Source: Orychophragmus violaceus (taxonomy: Eukaryota > Streptophyta > Magnoliopsida > Brassicales > Brassicaceae). Taken from it: 64,000 nt of DNA. Below are positions 46,101 to 54,521 of this stretch, piece by piece. A program made the translations under genes and the position numbers. The notes under the pieces were generated by a model that saw only the letters and a program-made list of their open reading frames with translations, searched no databases and was not told the origin of the DNA. Location of the stretch: contig CM058235.1 of assembly GCA_030180135.1 (NCBI GenBank), forward strand, positions 11,889,145-11,953,144, read 5' to 3'. How positions within the stretch are numbered: position 1 is the first letter of the stretch; the number at the start of each line of letters is the position of its first letter.

Positions 46101-48278
46101 TTTCAGACTTTCTCTTTTTCCAGTCATGTGGCGAGAACACCCACTATCGAAGTACCAAGCACAGTGTTGCTCTTCTACAGACGATGTGTAAGCAACGTTC
46201 CCCACCGTTTCTTCTGTATCAGATTCACAAGTCACTTCCTCTGTTATCACAGTGTTACACAGAATTTCTGGGTGTGGTTCAGCTATCACAACTGGTTTTG
46301 TTGCTACAACCGTGTCTATCTTGTTATGCAAATATAGATCAGACTTGGCAATCCATACCTTTCCGAACTTCTTTGGTTCCATAAAACATCTTTTTTGTGA
46401 CCATGCCTCATGAATCTTGTTCCTTAACAGGTAGCAGTTCCTTCTGATATGTCCATACCCTGTGCAGTAGTAACATCCTTTCCTTCGATTGAAGTGTTTG
46501 GTTCCTGAGTTTTGCGTTGGGTACCTTGGTAGTGCTGTTTGAAGGACACGTTTAGTATCATCTTCTGGTCGGCAGACACCTCTCTTCCAGTTTGGATTCT
46601 TAACAACCGTTTCCACATTACTTGAACTTCCTTTCTCCTGAACAAAATTGTTCAAGCTAGAGTACACAGGCTGACTTTCTATCACTTTTCTGCCGTTGTA
46701 GCCAAGACCCCAGTTAACTTTGGCAGGTTGTCCCATGGACAGTATCTTATCAAGGTTTTCAGTTCCCTTGTTCAACATCCTGAGCTTCTTGTAGTTCTCA
46801 GTACGCTCGCACTCCAAGACTCGATTCTTATCCTTCTCAGCTGTGTACATCTCATATGTCCTTCTTAATTCATCCTCCATCTGTCTGATTTTCTGTGACT
46901 CAGCTTGAGTATCTGTTTCAGAAATCTCCTTCTTATTCCTTTCTGTCACACCAGAGCATGTTTCTAGTTCAAGAATATTCACCTTTGCCTCCAGCAATGC
47001 TTTCTCCTTTAAGAGATGCAAATTTGAGTTACTCAGGGTTACCCAATTGTCATACAGTTTTCTGTATTCCACTTTAGCGTCCACCTCTTCCTCCTCTTCA
47101 GAATCTGATCCCACAGCTGACTCTACATCAGATTTTTCGCCCATCAGTGCAACAAAATTTAGCATGTTCTCTTCATCATCACTATCATCAGATTCTGTGT
47201 CACTGAAACTGATAAGAGACTTTTCACTCCGTTTGTTAATGCTTGGACAATCATTTTTTGTGTGACCATAACCCTTGCATTCATAACACTTCAGCTCCTT
47301 GAGTTTAGCCAGAGGACACTCAGACTTAAAATGACCATATCCTTCACATTCATGGCATTGTAGCTCTCGTTTCTTGTTCTGCCTGCTTGAATCAAATCTA
47401 GATGATGATCTGTTGGAATTCCTCTCTCCTTCTGACCGACTTCCAGACTTACCATTCTGACCCTTCTCAATTCTCTTCAGTGCCTTTTTAAAGTTTCGAG
47501 CCAGTAATCCCATACTTTCAACCATCTTCTGAGTCATGTTTTCTTCAAGTTTCTGTAACCTGTCAGATCCAAGATCAGCCGCTAGAGCAATCCCCTTATC
47601 TGTCTCGGTCTTAGGAGGTTTGTCTGCATCAGCTTCCATTTCTTCTGCTTTCAACATTCCAAGTAGTTGAGAGAACTGCATGTCATCTGTATTCATAGCC
47701 ATTTTGAGAACAGCCTTCTGAGCACTATATTTTTCTGGTAGACATCTCATCATCTTTTTAACCAACTTCTTATCTTTGTAGATTTTTCCCAGAACAGCAG
47801 CCTCATTAGATATGGAACTTAGTTTGGATCCAAAGCTACTAATGGTTTCATCAGTTCCCATTTTGAGATTTTCAAATTGGGAAGCAAGATGATCCAGTCT
47901 TGTTCTCTTAACATTCGAAGTTCCTTCATAGAAATTGACCAGAACTTCCCAAGCATCCTTTGCTGCTGAACATCCTTGAACGAGCTTAAACTTCTCCACA
48001 TCAATTGCAGTAAAGATTTCACTGATGGCCTTAGAGTTGTATTTGGATGCATCTTTCTCAGCTTCTGTCCACTTATCCTTAGGTTTTGGTTGTTTCTTGC
48101 CATCCTCGCTCATGATGAATGGTTCTTCCCAACCAATTTCCACTGCAGTCCATGCATCCTCATCTATAGCTCTAATCCTCTGTTTCATTCGAACCTTCCA
48201 GTGTCCAAAATTGTTTTCATCAAGCATCAGTGGCTTGTGAATAGCAACCAGTTCTTTGGTAGTGTCCATCCCTTCCAC
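43140..48278 (-). CDS. Intact gag-pol polyprotein of the Sirevirus-like element (1,712 aa)
   Basis: The start at 48,278 is ~50 bp downstream of the primer site. Domain order: Gag/UBN2-like (residues about 20-220); CCHC knuckles at 308-321 and 331-344 and a third at 602-615; a coiled-coil rich stretch between them (about 410-510); protease DSGCSRHM at 711; integrase zinc finger (HRKLGHMNIH...CKGCCQ, 834-872) and core Asp 899, Asp 961, Glu 997; RT with YVDD at 1400-1403; RNase H with CDADWAGS at ~1563 and HIDIRHHFVRE near the end. All catalytic residues I can check are present and there is no frameshift. It makes cDNA in virus-like particles and integrates it. Confidence 0.95.
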   Translation of the reverse strand: MEGMDTTKELVAIHKPLMLDENNFGHWKVRMKQRIRAIDEDAWTAVEIGWEEPFIMSEDGKKQPKPKDKWTEAEKDASKYNSKAISEIFTAIDVEKFKLVQGCSAAKDAWEVLVNFYEGTSNVKRTRLDHLASQFENLKMGTDETISSFGSKLSSISNEAAVLGKIYKDKKLVKKMMRCLPEKYSAQKAVLKMAMNTDDMQFSQLLGMLKAEEMEADADKPPKTETDKGIALAADLGSDRLQKLEENMTQKMVESMGLLARNFKKALKRIEKGQNGKSGSRSEGERNSNRSSSRFDSSRQNKKRELQCHECEGYGHFKSECPLAKLKELKCYECKGYGHTKNDCPSINKRSEKSLISFSDTESDDSDDEENMLNFVALMGEKSDVESAVGSDSEEEEEVDAKVEYRKLYDNWVTLSNSNLHLLKEKALLEAKVNILELETCSGVTERNKKEISETDTQAESQKIRQMEDELRRTYEMYTAEKDKNRVLECERTENYKKLRMLNKGTENLDKILSMGQPAKVNWGLGYNGRKVIESQPVYSSLNNFVQEKGSSSNVETVVKNPNWKRGVCRPEDDTKRVLQTALPRYPTQNSGTKHFNRRKGCYYCTGYGHIRRNCYLLRNKIHEAWSQKRCFMEPKKFGKVWIAKSDLYLHNKIDTVVATKPVVIAEPHPEILCNTVITEEVTCESDTEETVGNVAYTSSVEEQHCAWYFDSGCSRHMTGKRESLKGYSDIKGGKVTFGDGAKGKILGVGKIDDEEQPSLVNVYYVEGLKANLISISQLCDEGLKVIFTKTECQAVDQQGNVVLMGVRSGNNCYMWKPSEQCMSVIESQLDLWHRKLGHMNIHGLQKLVNAEVVRGVPKLESSTNTVCKGCCQGKQIKVQHKKVADISSKRILELVHMDLMGPVQTESINGKRYIFVLVDDFSRFTWVRFLKEKSEAIESFKILTLQLQTSKGNIMQIRSDHGGEFQNEVFKDFCHKHGIQHQFAAPRTPQQNGVVERKNRTLQEMARAMLHGNNVATRFWAEAINTACYIINRVYVKPGTKTTPYEIWKGKKPNLSYFHVFGCVCYILDDKNNLGKFDSKSDEGIFLGYSTNSMAYRVYNKTSRTVCESVNVVFDDKGCTVIGDLTQENSDLHKQATDESDTEEAEIETEVPPSPRELVIKKPTVPRNHSAADVLGELDDERKTRKIKLDFKKMVKLACFVSLEEPKDVKKALDDEFWTHAMHEEMDQFVRHDVWDLVPKPKDVNIVGTKWIFKNKIDEDGNIVRNKARLVAQGYCQIEGVDFDETFAPVARLESIRLLFGIACKLNIKLFQMDVKSAFLNGILQEEVYVAQPKGFEDPKFPDHVYKLKRALYGLKQAPRAWYERLTKFLLGSGFRRGNVDKTLFILHEKTDILIVQIYVDDIIFGSTRQDFVNQFVKDMTSEFEMSMCGELNYFLGLQVKQTDEGIFVCQSTYARNLITRFGMQTSKESRTPMSTTSKLSLDVNGVKVDEKLYRAMIGSLLYLTASRPDLCHSVGVCARYQASPKESHLAAVKRIIKYVKGTTNLGLFYTKDTNTNLAGYCDADWAGSVDDRKSTSGGCFFLGNNMISWHSKKQNCITLSTAEAEYIALGSCCTQLIWMKHMLDDYGMISGTLLVHCDNMSAINISKNPVQHSRTKHIDIRHHFVRELVEEKLVEIVHVVSEKQLADIFTKALEFNTFVRLRKALGMCEF

Positions 48279-48341
48279 AGAATCTCAACCTGTAGTGAGG
48301 TGATTCTATCCCTCAGTTAGGTGACCCGCTCTGATACCAAA

Positions 48342-48899
48342 TGAAAAACCTGATGAACACGATAAGCCAATACCAATTGCAAATTCTCAAGAACTTATCT
48401 TTATTAGAAATCAGTTAAACACTTTTACAAGCTGTTTAATCAGAATTACACACAGCCTAAGCTAGGCTTGTCACTGACAGATTTCTAACTACCCCAAACG
48501 CAACTTAGCAACAGCTAATTGCCTTTGTAAAATCCCAAAACCAGACTCTTAAACAATTTGCCTTAATCTCCTAAACTTAGCACGATTGTCTATCTCACGC
48601 TTAAGTCACACCTTAACCTAAGTTGCCTCTACCATATATATATGTCCATATCTTTTCGGTTGAGTAGATCTTGTTGTGGATCACTCCAAATCAGAATCCG
48701 TTACTCCTTGCAATCTTCAAGAGATTCCCTCAGCTGCTTCCAGGCTCCACTCACGTTTCGCCAGATCAGCTACTTCACGTTACTTCTTAGCTCCACTCCT
48801 GTTGCGCCACGTCACCTCTCCAACGCCAGTTGGTCCTCTTGTCACAAGTCTTACACAGTTGTTAGCTCTGTGTTACATACGGCTCTTTGTGTGCTAACA
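48342..48899 (-). repeat. 5' LTR of the Sirevirus-like element
   Basis: 558 bp, identical to 39,814-40,371 apart from TGAAAAACC versus TGTAAAACC at the edge. Confidence 0.93.
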
Positions 48900-48904
48900 G
48901 AGCC

Positions 48905-49361
48905 AGACCAAACCCAGAAGTTCCTCTTGTAAGAAAATGTCTCTACAATTTTCGAGATTAAGATGGAATTTTATAAGCTTTTTTATTTATCTGTTTATTC
49001 TCCAATTGCAATTGCAGTTAGTGTGAAGGATGATGATTCTTCGAAGTTTATGCATTCGCCTCTTACACCAGCAGCAGCCAAGAAGCTGTTCACTTCACCC
49101 ATCACGACACCTGTATATGCAACACGGTCCAAGAAATCGCTGAGTTCAAGAGATACATTTGAAGACAATGCTGTGGAAGATGCTTGCAGAAGCTTTGAAA
49201 ACTATCTGATTCATCTGATTGGTGAAGAAAGGAAAATGGATGACTTAATTGACATAGAGGAGCTTATCTTCTGTTGGAAGAATCTTAAGAGTCCTGTCTT
49301 CATAGAACTTGTCTCCAGATTCTATGGAGAGCTCTGCACAGACCTGTTTTCAGGTGAATGA
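48905..49361 (+). pseudogene. Host gene, remainder of exon 1 and exon 2 (OVATE/DUF623-like)
   Basis: 48,905-48,928 finishes exon 1. An ~89-bp intron (48,929-49,017, GTAAGA...TTGCAG) follows. Exon 2 (49,018-49,361) reads SVKDDDSSKFMHSPLTPAAA, then a conserved-looking C-terminal block DACRSFENYLIHLIGEE, DLIDIEELIFCWKNLKSPVF and IELVSRFYGELCTDLFSG. The block resembles the OVATE/DUF623 domain of plant transcriptional repressors (helix, Asp-Leu-Glu-Leu, Leu/Phe-x-x-Leu-Lys-Ser-Pro). The family assignment is tentative. The gene is separated from its start by the 9-kb Sirevirus but has no other lesion. Confidence 0.55.
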
Positions 49362-49909
49362 ACAGATCCAAATATGATCAAAGCAAATCTTCTCTCAACC
49401 AAAAAAAAAAAAAATTCGGTTTTGGCAATCATTGAACACACCATTTTAAGGTTTCTAAGTGCAAAGTGAAACTAAAATGTGTGAAGTCTATCAAGATTGT
49501 ATTTATTTCTCGAGTTTTCCATAACAAAGAAACTTGGATTTAATATAATTTTACTTGAAATTTTTTAATAATCGAATCTGCAGAGCTGTTTACACTTTTG
49601 ATTGAGAAAGATAAACCTGAGATTTAATCACTGAATCTCCATCTTGAACCCCGGCATTGTGATGAACTCAACTCTTCTTTCTTCTTCTTTTTCATTACCC
49701 ACTACAGATTCCATGTAGACACCTGAGAATCTGGTTACACTTCTGATAACAAAGATCTTTGCTTTTAGATCCAAGGAAGCTGCAAACGATCCAAGAAACC
49801 TTACAAGTTTTCATCGAACATTTCAAAGGCATCGTCACTTGAATGGATGTATCCGATACCCTCGCCCTGCAAAACACCGTATGACATGAAACTCCTTTCC
49901 ACCGGCATA
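49362..49909. other. Intergenic, with a weak candidate terminal exon
   Basis: AT-rich. On the minus strand 49,801-49,866 is an open block (GEGIGYIHSSDDAFEMFDEN, then L and a stop) preceded by a TTTTGCAG acceptor. It may be the last exon of a lost gene. Nothing else is recognised. Confidence 0.25.
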
Positions 49910-50990
49910 TATTTTTCAACAAGCCACTAACAATCGAGAATGCGCTTCACCGAACAAATAAATTCATAGAACTAGACGAGCAGAAGATATCTCTAGCCAA
50001 GAAGTTCAGAACCGCTAAACAATCTGGGAAAAACGAGGACGGTGAGCCGAGACAACATTATAAAAAATATAAAAGTAGAAAAACAACCATGGTCGTTGGC
50101 AACACTGAAACTCAACGGCCGCCGTCTAAACCTTGGAATAAGTACGTTCGAGAAATAAAAGAGAAAACACCACCGCCACCCTCATATTTCGAACAAAGGG
50201 CTCCCAACGATACTGACTATCACAAGACAACGTCACATAACACCTCATCGTGTCGGCATCTCAAAGAAGCATTTTTCTCACACTACCAAAACGGCAAGTT
50301 AAAAACTACCATAGATGAGTTGAGAAGCATCAATCAACACGACGATAACGGACAGTAAGATGAGCAGCGTGAAGATCAATCACCCAAACAGGATAAAAAA
50401 CAAAGTCGTTCTTTGTATACCAATACCCTGAAATGCAACTGTGACGATCATGACGAAGATAATGAAGCTCCATGGGCTGTATGACGGATCAATATGATCA
50501 TGGACGGTCTGATCATTGGTAACGACTCTGTTAGGTCGATCAAAGAGTATGAACGCAAGGCAATTGCCGCGCAAAACACTCCATGGCCAATCACCGTTGA
50601 ACCACCCGTCATCTTCACTAATGACGATCTAGCAGGAACCCACCTGCCTCATAACGATCCCCTAGTGATCAAACTTTTGATCGGCAATTGCAAGGCATCA
50701 CGAATTATAACCGATACATGCAGTTTTATCGAACTGATATTTAAAGAGACCCTAGAAAAGATGGAGATCAAGGATGATGACATAAAAGAAAGGGCTAGAC
50801 CACTCACAGACTTTGCGAGTGAAAAGACTTACAATATCAAAACCATCAAGTTACTTGTTTACATTAGCGGAGTAACAAAGTTTGTTAAGTTTCATGTCAT
50901 CGATAAGCCGGCGACCTATCATCAATGCATGAAATTGCACACGAGTTTATATCTCCCTCTTCTGTCTCGGCTCTGAGACTAAAAACAAAT
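49910..50990 (+). pseudogene. Tat-like Ty3/Gypsy gag-protease fragment
   Basis: Open stretches read NKPLTIENALHRTNKFIEL (about 49,918), then RAPNDTDYHKTTSHNTSSCR with HLKEAFFSHYQNGKL (50,089-50,340), then ITVEPPVIFTNDDLAGTHLP and HNDPLVIKLLIGNCKASRII (from 50,494). These are the Gag C-terminus and protease of Tat-type plant Gypsy elements. The expected VDTGSS active site appears as TDTCSF, so the protease is dead. A frame break lies at about 50,356-50,490. LTRs are absent. Confidence 0.65.
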
Positions 50991-51144
50991 TGCTTGTTCC
51001 CAGAAAAGACGTTTAGGACAGGAACAATGGCACAAATGCCACTTTCTCAGAAATTAGTGGCCAATATGCCACTCTTTTTAATGGAATGACGAAACTACCC
51101 CTGAATTTTTTTAAATGAAAAACTCATCTCCCGTGTGGTACAAT

Positions 51145-51272
51145 TGCCCCCCAGATGTACCAGATGTACACCAGTACAACGCCTCCCAGATGTACCAGTA
51201 CAACTGTCCCCCAGATGTACCAGTATTGGTACAACTGACATAATAATCCTCCAGTTGTACCAGTTGTACCAC
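51145..51272. repeat. Short direct repeats containing GTACCAGTACAAC
   Basis: CCCCAGATGTACCAGTACAAC-like units, about five imperfect copies, within the MITE. GTAC words make local palindromes. Confidence 0.7.
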
Positions 51273-51340
51273 AATAGGAGGATTCGAACCCTGGACGGGA
51301 CGCGTGCACAGGGACGCGCGCGACCACCTGAACTACCGTG
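51270..51340 (-). ncRNA. tRNA-like/SINE-head-like sequence
   Basis: On the minus strand it has a perfect A box (TAGTTCAGGTGG), a perfect B box (GGTTCGAATCC) 33 nt later, and ends able to pair as an acceptor-like stem (CACGGTAG with CTATTGTG, including G-U pairs). There is no good anticodon arm and the T stem is weak, so it is not a functional tRNA gene. It is more likely a tRNA-derived relic with potential RNA polymerase III promoter boxes. Confidence 0.5.
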
Positions 51341-51484
51341 TATTTTACAAATCTATACCGATTCAATGCTATTTAACCCTGGCAAATCATTCATTAAGGG
51401 TAAAATTATAATTTTAGCTGAAAGTGACATTTGTGATCACTTTTTCTCTAAAAGTGGTAGTTAAGCCTCTTACTCTTTAGGACA

Positions 51485-53483
51485 TGTAATACTCACTGTG
51501 CTTCATTTTAAGACCCACTTATTCTCTTAAGATGTTGGGCCATGTTCGGCCTTTTATAAGAAAAATGATGACGCTACATGACATAAAATGTTAGTTCGTC
51601 CTGAGGGAGCGACATATCTACCAAACTATCTTTTTTTTTTTTTTTGTGGTAAAAATGTTAAATTACCAAACTATCTTTGTCAAAGGAAAGCGATAATTCC
51701 TACCTTTTTTTTTTTTTTTGGCAACCGATAATTCCTACTTTATCATCATGATTTTTCACTTGCAAATGTAAAGTTGTCGTGTAATCCCCACGTTTGTTTT
51801 CAAAATCATACAGCGGAAAGCCGGAAACTAACTAAATGACCTAACATTTATTCACACAAAAATTATACCATATAATAACATATTTTTAACACACTATCAG
51901 TGAACCTCAATCTTCACCATTCACATAGATACTGTTCTTCTAGATAAGAAACCAATTTTCAGTTCAGTTATTTTTTTCAAGATGTAAACAAGTGTGCTGA
52001 TTTCTTGGTTTTCTTTTAACATCTCTGATTTCTTGGCTAGGAAAGTTATTACAGCTTAATCCGATGGAGTTTGTTCCAATGTTGTCATATGTTTCTCAAA
52101 CAGTTTGTAATACTCAATGTTCGTTTTATTATGAAATTTAGCAGACAAAGAAAACATATATATTTTTCTCCCCTCTATATGATACTCTGGCTCACATAGA
52201 GATGTGTCTACTTTGTTAACAATGACACAAATATCTCCAAAATGTATGTAAATTTTGATACCCCAATAGTTCTTGAAATTATATTTTTCAACTAAAACTC
52301 CATATATTAAATTATCGGGTTATCATTCTGAAAAATTAGCTGATCCAGCTCGTCAAGACTTTTTAGGGGTATAAACTCGTAATGATTTACTTTGAAATTA
52401 CATTATATAAGTGTGACTAGTGATTAATTGTCTATAATTGGAAGTATAATTAAGGGTAGGGGTTACTAGACTCTATGTATCTTGATAGTATATAGTATTT
52501 ACTTGGAATTAAGTGTATCTTGATAATGGAAGAAGAAGATGAAGGAAAGAGGAGAGCCAGAAGGGTGGTCCAAATACTGAAAAACACACATACAAGGCAT
52601 GAATTCAACACGTACACTCGTGCATCTCTTGTCTCTTTCTCTTTTCAACTTTTGGCTTCCCTCCATCTGCCATACTCCATCTTCTCTTTTTCTCTCCTCG
52701 GACCTGTTTTATGACCAGTACTCAATTGCTTTTATTTACATTTAAAAAAAAAAAACATATATATATACATATGGTGTGACAAGAGAGCTCTTATATATGA
52801 GAACTTCTCAATAAATCATGAGATACGAAAATGGCTATCTACTATCAAGATGAACATATATAACTTATATTAATTGGTTGGTGGTGAACTATAAATAGCT
52901 ATGATGTGAAATCTAGCAAAGGTTAATATTATGCTGGTCGTAATATTTTTGGAGGAATTTTATATTGGTTGACTTTGGTAAAATAAATAATTATAATCTA
53001 TATGGTAAAACTATTTAACCTAAAATAATATATAAAATATATAACATAACATAGAAAATCAATTATTTAAAAAAAAAACAAATAGTTGCTATATCGTTGC
53101 TAACTCATTCACCAAAATTTATATTTTAAACATAATCTGAGTCTGGTCCATTGATATGAAATATTTGAATATAATGTGAATTCTAAATGAATAAAATGTA
53201 GTATTATGTAAAACTATACAAAATATAGCTTATATTACGAAGAAAAAAAATAAAATTGTAACTTTTTGAGTGAAATTTTAATTTAGAATCAACCAATTTG
53301 AAAGTTAAAAAAAGTTTAAAAACACTTTTCAATTAATATATATATATATATATATTATAGAATTATGTTGTATTTTTTTTTTTAAATAAGGCTTTCATAT
53401 TGTGTTGTATATTTGCTTATTATTTTGTGAGCTTACAAGAATTTGAATTAATAAAATTACATTAACTCGTTAGATCCCTCACC
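51485..53483. other. AT-rich intergenic region
   Basis: Homopolymer runs (T at 51,632-51,644 and 51,704-51,718; A near 52,743-52,754) and an AT microsatellite (about 53,338-53,356). Short ORFs here look random. No domain, RNA gene or element border is recognised. Confidence 0.6.
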
Positions 53484-53491
53484 GGCTCACC

Positions 53492-54513
53492 TAGGGATGT
53501 TAAATATGGGTAATTACCCGTAGGGTACCCTAAACCTTTAGCAAAATTCAAGCTCAAAACCCTACCCTTTTAGTGAAAAAAGAAAAGGGTTCAAAATGGG
53601 CGGGTACCCTATCTACTAGGATTCAAAAAGGGTTTATCCTATAGGGTTTAGGGTACCCATGGGTTTTTGTGAATTATATTAACACTCACAAAATAATCTC
53701 ATAATAAACTATTTACATTTTTAATAATTTAAACTACAAAATAATATTTGATTCCGCCAAAAACGTAAAATTTCGTTTTCCTGCCAAAAAAACGTAAAAT
53801 TCCGTTTTCCCGCCAAAAACGTAAATTCCTTTTTCCCGCCAAAAACGTAAAATTTCGTTTTCCCGCCAAAAACGTAAAATTTCGTTTTCCCGCCAAAAAC
53901 GTAAAAACGTAAAATTCTGTTTTCCCGCCAAAAACGTAAAATTTCGTTTTCCCGCCAAAAACGTAAAATTTCGTTTTCCCGCCAAAACAAAGAATTCTGT
54001 TTTCCCGCCAAAATGTGAAATTCTGTTTTTCCGCCAAAAATGTGAAATTCCGTTTTCCCGCCAAAAACGTAAAATTCTGTTTTCCCGCCAAAAACGTAAA
54101 ATTCTGTTTTCACGCCAAAAACCAAGAATACCGTTTTCCCGCAAAAAACTTAAAATTCTGTTTTCCCGAAAAAAACTTAAAATTCCGTTTTCCCACCAAA
54201 AATGTAAAATTCTGTTTTCCCGCCAAAAACATAAAATTCCGTTTTCCCGGAAAAAAATGCAAGATTTTGTTTTGCCAAATTAATTCATAAATTTAACTAG
54301 AAATTAGTCTAGAAAATAATAGTTATAAGTTATTAATATTGTATAAATAAAAGTTAGGGTACCCGTGGATAACCCTAAAGCTATAGGATTTTGTTTGGGT
54401 TACCCTAAAGGGTACAGGATAGATATAGGGTTTTCAAAATAGGGTTTTTAAAGGGTAGGGTACCCTTGAAACTAAGGTAGGGTAGGGTATTTTTACCCAC
54501 CACAACATCCCTA
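53492..54513. mobile_element. Non-autonomous hAT transposon with E2F-site array
   Basis: 1,022 bp with ends TAGGGATGTT...AACATCCCTA and a perfect 8-bp TSD GGCTCACC (53,484-53,491 and 54,514-54,521), diagnostic of hAT elements. Subterminal regions are rich in GGGTACCC and CCCTAAA words in both orientations. The middle is a minisatellite of E2F-like sites. No transposase is present. It appears to have inserted into or beside the LINE that continues at 54,522. Confidence 0.9.
53752..54265. repeat. ~27-bp minisatellite whose unit contains TTTTCCCGCCAAAA
   Basis: About nineteen head-to-tail units of the form CGTAAAATTCTG / TTTTCCCGCCAAAA. By my count eleven units carry the perfect 14-mer and about eight carry one or two changes. 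The core TTTCCCGCCAAA is the canonical E2F/DP binding site. Long open frames across it (FGGKTEFYVF repeats) are by-products of a unit length divisible by three. Confidence 0.92.
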
Positions 54514-54521
54514 GGCTCACC

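Larger units (their letters stand above)
39814..48899 (-). mobile_element. Full-length Sirevirus-like Copia retrotransposon, young
   Basis: 9,086 bp, minus orientation, TSD GAGCC (39,809-39,813 and 48,900-48,904). Two 558-bp LTRs differ at one base that I can see (near position 3 of the LTR). The tRNA-Met primer site (minus TGGTATCAGAGCG) is at 48,327-48,339 and the polypurine tract (CAAAAAGGGGGAGAT) at 40,372-40,386. It has one intact 1,712-codon gag-pol and a further ORF between pol and the 3' LTR. Large Gag, three zinc knuckles, duplicated internal purine tracts and a third ORF are Sirevirus traits. It appears recently transposed and possibly autonomous. Confidence 0.93.
51021..51475. mobile_element. 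Mutator-like MITE with 9-bp TSD
   Basis: Flanked by TTTAGGACA at 51,012-51,020 and 51,476-51,484, the 9-bp TSD length of Mutator-like elements. The ends are weakly inverted (GGAACAATGGCACAAATGCC... against ...GTGGTAGTTAAGCCTCTTACTC), sharing CCACTTT and GAGAAA words. Inside are direct repeats of AGATGTACCAGTACAAC and a tRNA-like core. It is 455 bp with no coding capacity. Confidence 0.65.

Noticed and set aside
51270..51340. A functional tRNA gene
   Set aside because: A and B boxes are present, but the anticodon arm is not convincing, the T stem is weak, and it lies inside a MITE.
53721..54290. Long overlapping open frames with repeating FGGKTEFYVF peptide; superficial similarity to a CRISPR array
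   Set aside because: The ~27-bp unit is divisible by three, so repeats create open frames automatically. Units are contiguous without unique spacers, and this is plant nuclear DNA.
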